Assembly: GCA_021813265.1 (NCBI GenBank)
Contig: JAKALF010000001.1
Coordinates: 1 to 64,000, forward strand
Direction of reading: 5' to 3'
DNA length: 64,000 nt
Source: a bacterium
Lineage (GTDB): Bacteria; Patescibacteriota; Minisyncoccia; UBA6257; GWB1-50-10
A program made the position numbers and the translations under genes. Of the stretch, positions 59,048 to 64,000 are shown piece by piece. The stretch's first letter is position 1. Each line of letters starts with the position of its first letter. The notes beneath the pieces are model-generated. The model was given only the letters and a program-made list of their open reading frames with translations. It searched no databases and was not told the origin of the DNA.

Positions 59048-60043
59048 ATGGGAAAAAAGAATGAAAAATCTGAGGAAATAAGTATTGATATAACTCTAAG
59101 ACCGGACAGGTGGGATGAGTATGTTGGTCAAGAAAAGGTAAAAACCAACCTTAGACTTATAATAGACGCCGCTAAAGGAAGGGGTGAAAACTGCGATCAT
59201 CTTCTCTTCTATGGTCAGCCGGGTCTTGGAAAAACCACGCTCGCTTATCTTATAGGAAAAGAAATGGGCGTTTCTATAAAATCCACATCGGGACCCGCTC
59301 TTGAAAAAACGGGCGACATTGCCGCGCTCCTCACGAACCTGGAACCAAACGACATATTATTTATAGACGAAGCTCATAGAATAAACAAAACCGTGGAAGA
59401 GGTATTATATCCAGCCATGGAAAGCAGGCAGCTTCATCTTATTATAGGAAAAGGTCCTTCCGCGAGAACCTTTTCTCTTGATCTTCCTCCTTTCACGATT
59501 ATCGCGGCAACCACGAAAGCAAGCCTTATTTCAGCTCCCCTCAGATCAAGGTTTGGGGCAACGTTTAAGCTTGATTACTATAACGAATCCGATATTGAAA
59601 AAATCATAGAGCGATCGGCGAGGCTCTTAAAAATCGACATAACAAAAGAGGCTCGATTAAAACTCGGGAAAGCTTCCCGATTTACTCCCCGTGTGGCGAA
59701 TAGACTCTTAAGACGCGCGAGAGATTACGCTCAGGTATACAAAAACGGAACTATAGACGATTCTTCCGCGCAAAAAACCCTGGAACTTCTTGAAATAGAC
59801 GACTTGGGACTTGAGCGCGCCGATAAAGAACTTATTTCAGCCATCATCAATAAATTTAATGGGGGTCCGGTTGGCCTTAAGGCTTTAGGGTCGGCTTTGA
59901 ATGAAGAAATAGGAACTATAGAAGATGTCTACGAGCCTTTTCTTATGAAACTCGGTCTCATCCATAGAAGTCCGGGCGGACGCATAGCGACGGAACGCGC
60001 GTACGAACATTTTGGGACTAAAAACAAAAAGAGCATGGTCTAA
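59048..60043 (+). CDS. ruvB: Holliday junction helicase RuvB
   Basis: 331 residues. Motor ATPase that moves Holliday junctions with RuvA. Motifs: LRPDRWDEYVGQEKVKTNL, Walker A YGQPGLGKTTLAYLI, ILFIDEAHRINKTVEEVLYP (Walker B), SGPALEKTGDIAALL, ATTKASLISAPLRSRFG (sensor) and FTPRVANRLLRRARDYAQV with the KALGSALNEEIGTIEDVYEP winged helix. First gene of the ruvB-tsaE-polA-kinase run. Confidence 0.97.
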   Translation: MGKKNEKSEEISIDITLRPDRWDEYVGQEKVKTNLRLIIDAAKGRGENCDHLLFYGQPGLGKTTLAYLIGKEMGVSIKSTSGPALEKTGDIAALLTNLEPNDILFIDEAHRINKTVEEVLYPAMESRQLHLIIGKGPSARTFSLDLPPFTIIAATTKASLISAPLRSRFGATFKLDYYNESDIEKIIERSARLLKIDITKEARLKLGKASRFTPRVANRLLRRARDYAQVYKNGTIDDSSAQKTLELLEIDDLGLERADKELISAIINKFNGGPVGLKALGSALNEEIGTIEDVYEPFLMKLGLIHRSPGGRIATERAYEHFGTKNKKSMV

Positions 60044-60044
60044 T

Positions 60045-60491
60045 ATGATAGTTAAAAGCCGGACAACGAAAGAAACAAGAGAGTTTGGAAAATTATTAGG
60101 AGAGACTCTCAAAGACGCGTTTTTCAACCAAGCTATTCTTATAACTCTATCAGGAAACCTGGGATCGGGGAAAACAACCCTCATACAAGGAATAGGGAGG
60201 GGGCTCGGAATAAAAAGGCAAATCACAAGTCCGACTTTTCTTATAATGAGAAGTTACCCTTTTTCAAAAGAGAGGAAGTTATACCATATCGACGCGTACA
60301 GAATAGAAAACAAAAAAGACGCGGCTGTTATAGAAGGAGAAAAATCAATCTTCAAAGACCCCTCAAACATTATCGTTATAGAGTGGCCGGAACGCGTACG
60401 CCACCTTCTTTTAAAAGAAAAAATTGTTATCATTCTCTCCCACGGAAAAAAAGAATTCGAGCGAACGATTGTTATACGAAAGAACGCATGA
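60045..60491 (+). CDS. tsaE: tRNA threonylcarbamoyladenosine ATPase TsaE
   Basis: 148 residues. Walker A SGNLGSGKTTLIQGIGRGLG, the TSPTFLIMRSYPF switch and HIDAYRI, then IVIEWPERV as in the YjeE family. It works with TsaB and TsaD in forming t6A37 in tRNAs. The ATG is two bases after the ruvB stop (60043), and its stop overlaps the polA start by four bases, so the genes are translated in sequence. tsaB and tsaD are not seen in the window. Confidence 0.93.
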   Translation: MIVKSRTTKETREFGKLLGETLKDAFFNQAILITLSGNLGSGKTTLIQGIGRGLGIKRQITSPTFLIMRSYPFSKERKLYHIDAYRIENKKDAAVIEGEKSIFKDPSNIIVIEWPERVRHLLLKEKIVIILSHGKKEFERTIVIRKNA

Positions 60492-62881
60492 AAAAATTTA
60501 TCATTATAGACTCTCACGGATTAATTCATAGAGCGTTTCACGCCCTTCCTCCCCTTAAGACCCCCGAGGGTCATCCTATAGGAGCAATATACGGTCTCGC
60601 GACTATGGTTCTAAAAATCATAACAAAGCACCGACCGAACTATATAGTCGCGGCGTTTGATAGACCGGAACCGACGTTTAGAAAAGAAATGTTTGCGGAA
60701 TATAAAGCCCAGAGACCCGAGGTTCCTCCTGACCTTATCTCCCAATTCAATGAAGCGAGGAGGTTTTTTGAAGCCATTACCATACCTGTTTGGGAAAAAG
60801 CGGGATTTGAAGCGGATGATGTTATAGGAACCTTGGTAAAACGTTTTTCAAAAGAACGTGAGTTAGAAACCGTAATTCTCACGGGAGATCTTGATACTCT
60901 TCAACTTGTAGGCGGTTCTGTTACGGTAGAAACGCCACAAAAGGGAACTCAAGAAACCAAGCAATACGACGAATCCGAAGTCCTTAAACGCTTTGGAATA
61001 TATCCTCAACAACTTATTGACTACAAAGGACTCGTAGGAGACGTTTCTGATAATATTCCCGGCGTTCCGGGAATTGGAGCAAAAACAGCGGCAACTATAT
61101 TAGAAAAATTCAAAACCATTGAAAGCGCCATTGAAAAAATAGGAAGCGATCCGATTCTCAAAAAGCTTGATGGGAATGAAAAACAAGCGCTTCTTTCAAA
61201 AAATCTCGCGACAATACGCGCCGACGTTCCCCTATCCATCCCGTCACTCGAGATGTTTTCCTTTAAAGAAATTAACAAAGAAAAACTTTCCTTGTATTTC
61301 GAAAGGGTTGGATTTCAGAGTCTTATAAAAAGATTAGGAAATAACTCCCCAAAAGAAGTTTCTCAAAAATCTTTTTTCAATGAAAACCTGGTAGTTTCTG
61401 AAAACGCCGGATTAAAGGAAGAAACACGAATCGCTTTTGATTGGAAAGAAATCATAAAAGAAAATCCCGCGTACTCCAAAGAAACGTTATTTGACGTGCG
61501 TATAGCGGCCTGGCTTCTCAATCCGGACAGAAGATTCGATTCCGAAAGAGAGGTGTTTGAAACCTATCTTAAAGACCCTATTGAAAACGCTGAAACAAAT
61601 TTAAAAAAAGCATATGAAGTTCTTTCTAAAAAACTCCTAGACGAGGGCCTTATTCCCGTGTTCAAAACCCTAGAAATGCCTCTTCTTGAAATCCTCGGGG
61701 AAATGGAAAAAAATGGAATCTTGGTTGATAAAAAAGATCTTGATCTGTTGCATAAGAAAATTTCGAAAGAAACGGGAGTTCTCGCTGAAAAAATATATAA
61801 AGAAGCCGGAGAACGGTTTAATATAAATTCTCCTCAACAAGTTGCTCGTGTTATATTCGAAAAAATCGGCATAGATTCCAAGAAAAAAACTCCCACGGGA
61901 AAGCTGAAAACGGGACGAGGAATACTGGAAGACTTAAAAACCGAACATCCCATAATCCCCCTTCTTCTAGGATATCGGGAATATTTCAAAATAGATTCCG
62001 GCTTTGTTCTTCCTTTAGCTGAACTGGTCGGAGAAGACGGAAAAATACACACAACGTATCTCCAAACAGGAACCGCGACGGGAAGGATTTCTTCAGAAAA
62101 ACCCAACCTTCAAAATATTCCTCAAGAATCTCGCTGGTCGGAAGAGGTAAGGAACGTGTTTAAATCATCTCCTCAAAAAACATTGGTTTCTTTTGATTAT
62201 TCGCAAATAGAACTTCGTCTCCTTGCTTATTTAAGCAAGGACGAAGGCCTTGTGCGCGCGTTTAAAGAAGGGAAAGATATTCACACCTTGACGGCAATGC
62301 GGGTTTTTGGAGTTCCCAGTGAATCGGTAACTAAAAATATGCGGAGGGTGGGGAAAACGCTCAATTTTGGCGTTATCTATGGAATGGGACCCAGATCCTT
62401 CGCGAAAACCAGCGGAGTTTCCGTAGAAGAAGCGAAAACAATCATTAAAAACTATTTCCAAAACTTTCCTGGAGTAAAGAATTGGCAGAATAAAATTTTA
62501 GAAAACGTGAGAAAAAATCATTACGCGGAAAATATACATGGAAGAAAAAGGTGGTTTAAAACTGAAAAATCGTACGCGGGAGAATTTGAACGGGCGGCTA
62601 TTAATATGCCCATACAAAGCCTCGGCGCGGACACGATTAAAAAAGCTATGATTGAGACAAAGAGAACGCTTCTTAAAAAGGGTTTTTGGGGGAGTGGAGT
62701 TAATCTACTACTCACAATACACGATGAATTGCTCTTTGAAATAAGCGATGATATCCTAAACAAAACAGTTCCTTTAATTAAAGAAATTATGGAGTCTTCC
62801 TCAAACATTTCAATCCCTCTTGTGGTGGAAATAAAGACCGGAAAACGTTGGGGAAGCATGATTCCGTTTCAAATACTATGA
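60488..62881 (+). CDS. polA: DNA polymerase I without proofreading domain
   Basis: 797 residues. 5' nuclease: FIIIDSHGLIHRAFHALPPL, FDRPEPTFRKEMFAEYKAQR, EADDVIGTLVKRF and GDVSDNIPGVPGIGAKTAAT are intact. The central 3'-5' exonuclease-like part is reduced and lacks the Asp/Glu catalytic set, as in Taq polymerase. Polymerase: motif A SFDYSQIELRLLAYLSKDEG, motif B KTLNFGVIYGMGPRSFAKTS, motif C LTIHDELLFEI. Replaces RNA primers and fills gaps. The ATG at 60488 overlaps the tsaE stop; the longer in-frame start would run through tsaE. Confidence 0.95.
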   Translation: MKKFIIIDSHGLIHRAFHALPPLKTPEGHPIGAIYGLATMVLKIITKHRPNYIVAAFDRPEPTFRKEMFAEYKAQRPEVPPDLISQFNEARRFFEAITIPVWEKAGFEADDVIGTLVKRFSKERELETVILTGDLDTLQLVGGSVTVETPQKGTQETKQYDESEVLKRFGIYPQQLIDYKGLVGDVSDNIPGVPGIGAKTAATILEKFKTIESAIEKIGSDPILKKLDGNEKQALLSKNLATIRADVPLSIPSLEMFSFKEINKEKLSLYFERVGFQSLIKRLGNNSPKEVSQKSFFNENLVVSENAGLKEETRIAFDWKEIIKENPAYSKETLFDVRIAAWLLNPDRRFDSEREVFETYLKDPIENAETNLKKAYEVLSKKLLDEGLIPVFKTLEMPLLEILGEMEKNGILVDKKDLDLLHKKISKETGVLAEKIYKEAGERFNINSPQQVARVIFEKIGIDSKKKTPTGKLKTGRGILEDLKTEHPIIPLLLGYREYFKIDSGFVLPLAELVGEDGKIHTTYLQTGTATGRISSEKPNLQNIPQESRWSEEVRNVFKSSPQKTLVSFDYSQIELRLLAYLSKDEGLVRAFKEGKDIHTLTAMRVFGVPSESVTKNMRRVGKTLNFGVIYGMGPRSFAKTSGVSVEEAKTIIKNYFQNFPGVKNWQNKILENVRKNHYAENIHGRKRWFKTEKSYAGEFERAAINMPIQSLGADTIKKAMIETKRTLLKKGFWGSGVNLLLTIHDELLFEISDDILNKTVPLIKEIMESSSNISIPLVVEIKTGKRWGSMIPFQIL

Positions 62882-64000
62882 AGAGATTTTTAAAAAACTA
62901 TTCCCATTATATATGGAGTGAAGAGGTTTCCTCTTTTTGGGTTCTCCTTGTTATAGAAATCGCGGCCTCTATCGCGCTTCTTATTTTTCCGAAATCAACC
63001 ATCCTGCTTCTTGGTATTGTTCTTGTATTTTGTCTTAGCCTGCTCCTGCTTCTTAAAAGCGCTGTCTCGGAAGCTCTCTTTAAGGAACGATCAATGAAGC
63101 AAGACAAGGGTTTTTCTTCGCTCATAGAGAGCCTCGAAGACGCTGTGGTTATCTATGACCAGAACTTTAAGATACTCGCGATTAATAGGGCGACCGAGAC
63201 GATGTTTGACGTCAAAAAAAACGAGATTGAAGAATCTTATATATCCCCCGCGTCCATAAAAAACAAGCGCCTTTTTCTTTTAACACAGGTTCTCTTTCCG
63301 TCTCTTGCCCCGGGAGCAAAACAGCTATCAGAAGTGAACGCGTGGCCTAATATCGTAAACCTCTCGTTTGAAAATCCTAGAATGGAGATGACAACAACTT
63401 TAAACAGAATTCTTGATGAGCGCGGGGGCGTTACGGCTTTTATAAAAGTCATAAAAGACAAGACTCACGAAGCTTCGGTTTTATCTTCAAAAAATGAATT
63501 TATCGATGTTGCGGCGCATCAACTAAGAACCCCTCTGACCGCTATTCATTGGGCAATGGAAAATATCGTAAAGTCCTCAGAAAATAACCCTGAAATCCTA
63601 GAAATCGCGAAAGAGGGCCTTAAGGTTTCGGAGCGCTCGCTTAAAATAACCAACGATCTTTTGGACGCGTCAAAAATAGAAGACGGGAGATTTGGTTACA
63701 CGTTTAAAGAAACAGACCTAGGACAACTCATAGGATCGGTGATAAAAGAAATGAGTCCAATCGCGAAAGAATATGGGGTTGAAATTATAAGCCCCTCCCC
63801 CATAAACAATCTTTTAGCGACTCTGGACGAAAACAGTATTGGTATGGTTCTTTTCAATCTCATTGACAACGCCATAAGATACAACACAAAAAACGGTAGG
63901 GTTTTTGTTTCTACTGAAAAAACAGATAATAATGTCAGAATTTCTATAAAAGACACGGGGGTTGGTATTCCTGAGAAAGACTTGCCTTATGTGTTTGAAA
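62878..64000 (+). CDS. Sensor histidine kinase, C-terminus cut by the window
   Basis: The first 374 codons of a kinase whose end lies beyond the window. Two transmembrane helices near residues 18-58, then a PAS-like domain (VIYDQNFKILAINRATETMF), a HisKA dimerisation domain with the phospho-acceptor His in DVAAHQLRTPLTAIHWAM (about 213), and part of HATPase_c (NLIDNAIRY near 327 and DTGVGIPEKDL near 359). Its ATG overlaps the polA stop (ATGA). The ligand is unknown; a response regulator is not in the window. Starts at 62878. Confidence 0.9.
   Translation, partial: MKRFLKNYSHYIWSEEVSSFWVLLVIEIAASIALLIFPKSTILLLGIVLVFCLSLLLLLKSAVSEALFKERSMKQDKGFSSLIESLEDAVVIYDQNFKILAINRATETMFDVKKNEIEESYISPASIKNKRLFLLTQVLFPSLAPGAKQLSEVNAWPNIVNLSFENPRMEMTTTLNRILDERGGVTAFIKVIKDKTHEASVLSSKNEFIDVAAHQLRTPLTAIHWAMENIVKSSENNPEILEIAKEGLKVSERSLKITNDLLDASKIEDGRFGYTFKETDLGQLIGSVIKEMSPIAKEYGVEIISPSPINNLLATLDENSIGMVLFNLIDNAIRYNTKNGRVFVSTEKTDNNVRISIKDTGVGIPEKDLPYVFE

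Overview
The window reads as a stretch of chromosome from a bacterium of the Candidate Phyla Radiation (Patescibacteria), most likely a Parcubacteria/Paceibacteria lineage. The grounds are the mix of genes: RNase Y together with RNase J, a DNA polymerase I without a working proofreading domain, a uracil-DNA glycosylase without iron-sulfur cysteines, a PilB-type pilus ATPase, a membrane-anchored Clp-like AAA+ protein, many small orphan membrane proteins, almost no biosynthesis, and a diversity-generating retroelement (DGR). There is no rRNA here, so the assignment is inference. UGA behaves as a normal stop.

Layout. 1-4.2 kb: secreted SIMPL protein, cysteine desulfurase, Nudix hydrolase, MgtC and DedA membrane proteins. 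4.2-12.5 kb: small orphan genes, a truncated helicase remnant, five tRNAs (His, Phe, Arg, Pro, Gly), an ArfB-like release factor, an MltB-type transglycosylase, HIT and GNAT proteins, a candidate structured RNA and a DksA-like regulator with a leader. 12.6-17.4 kb: cupredoxin, DoxX-like protein, an ECF sigma operon, HU and RNase Y. 17.5-21.0 kb: a compact phosphoglycerate-mutase-like protein followed by a damaged DGR: reverse transcriptase broken by one stop codon, avd with a poly-C tract at its start, and two variable regions, one in an intact target gene and one in a remnant. No template repeat was found. 21-33 kb: holin-like protein, secG, a solute-binding protein, tRNA-Leu, RNase J, a glycosidase followed by an EamA-transporter/glycosidase fusion, and trpS. 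33-41 kb: an isoleucyl-tRNA synthetase carrying an inserted histidine-phosphatase domain, a CaCA exchanger, a second ECF sigma module and argS. 41-46 kb: smpB, tmRNA, an ABC-F protein, infC-rpmI-rplT. 46-53 kb: MGMT and Nudix genes overlapping out of frame, the AAA+ pair, UDG, an O-antigen ligase and a beta-CASP nuclease. 53-64 kb: murE, ruvA, rpsT, holA, pilB, ruvB-tsaE-polA and a sensor kinase cut by the right edge.

How the parts fit. Much of the window is translation and RNA handling: three aminoacyl-tRNA synthetases, IF-3, L35, L20, S20, tRNAs, ribosome rescue by tmRNA/SmpB and an ArfB-like factor, RNases Y and J and a beta-CASP enzyme. Replication and repair are represented by PolA, the delta subunit, RuvA, RuvB, UDG and MGMT. 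The envelope is represented by MurE, MltB, O-antigen ligase, PilB and SecG. Sensing and regulation come from two ECF sigma modules, the DksA-like protein and the histidine kinase. Most genes end in clear hairpin terminators, often shared by convergent genes.

Best candidates for something new: the DGR with paired variable regions and no local template, the IleRS/histidine-phosphatase fusion, the EamA/glycosidase fusion, and the structured RNA at 10.3-10.5 kb. Three real genes below 60 codons (rpmI, a 59-residue and a 40-residue protein) are annotated.
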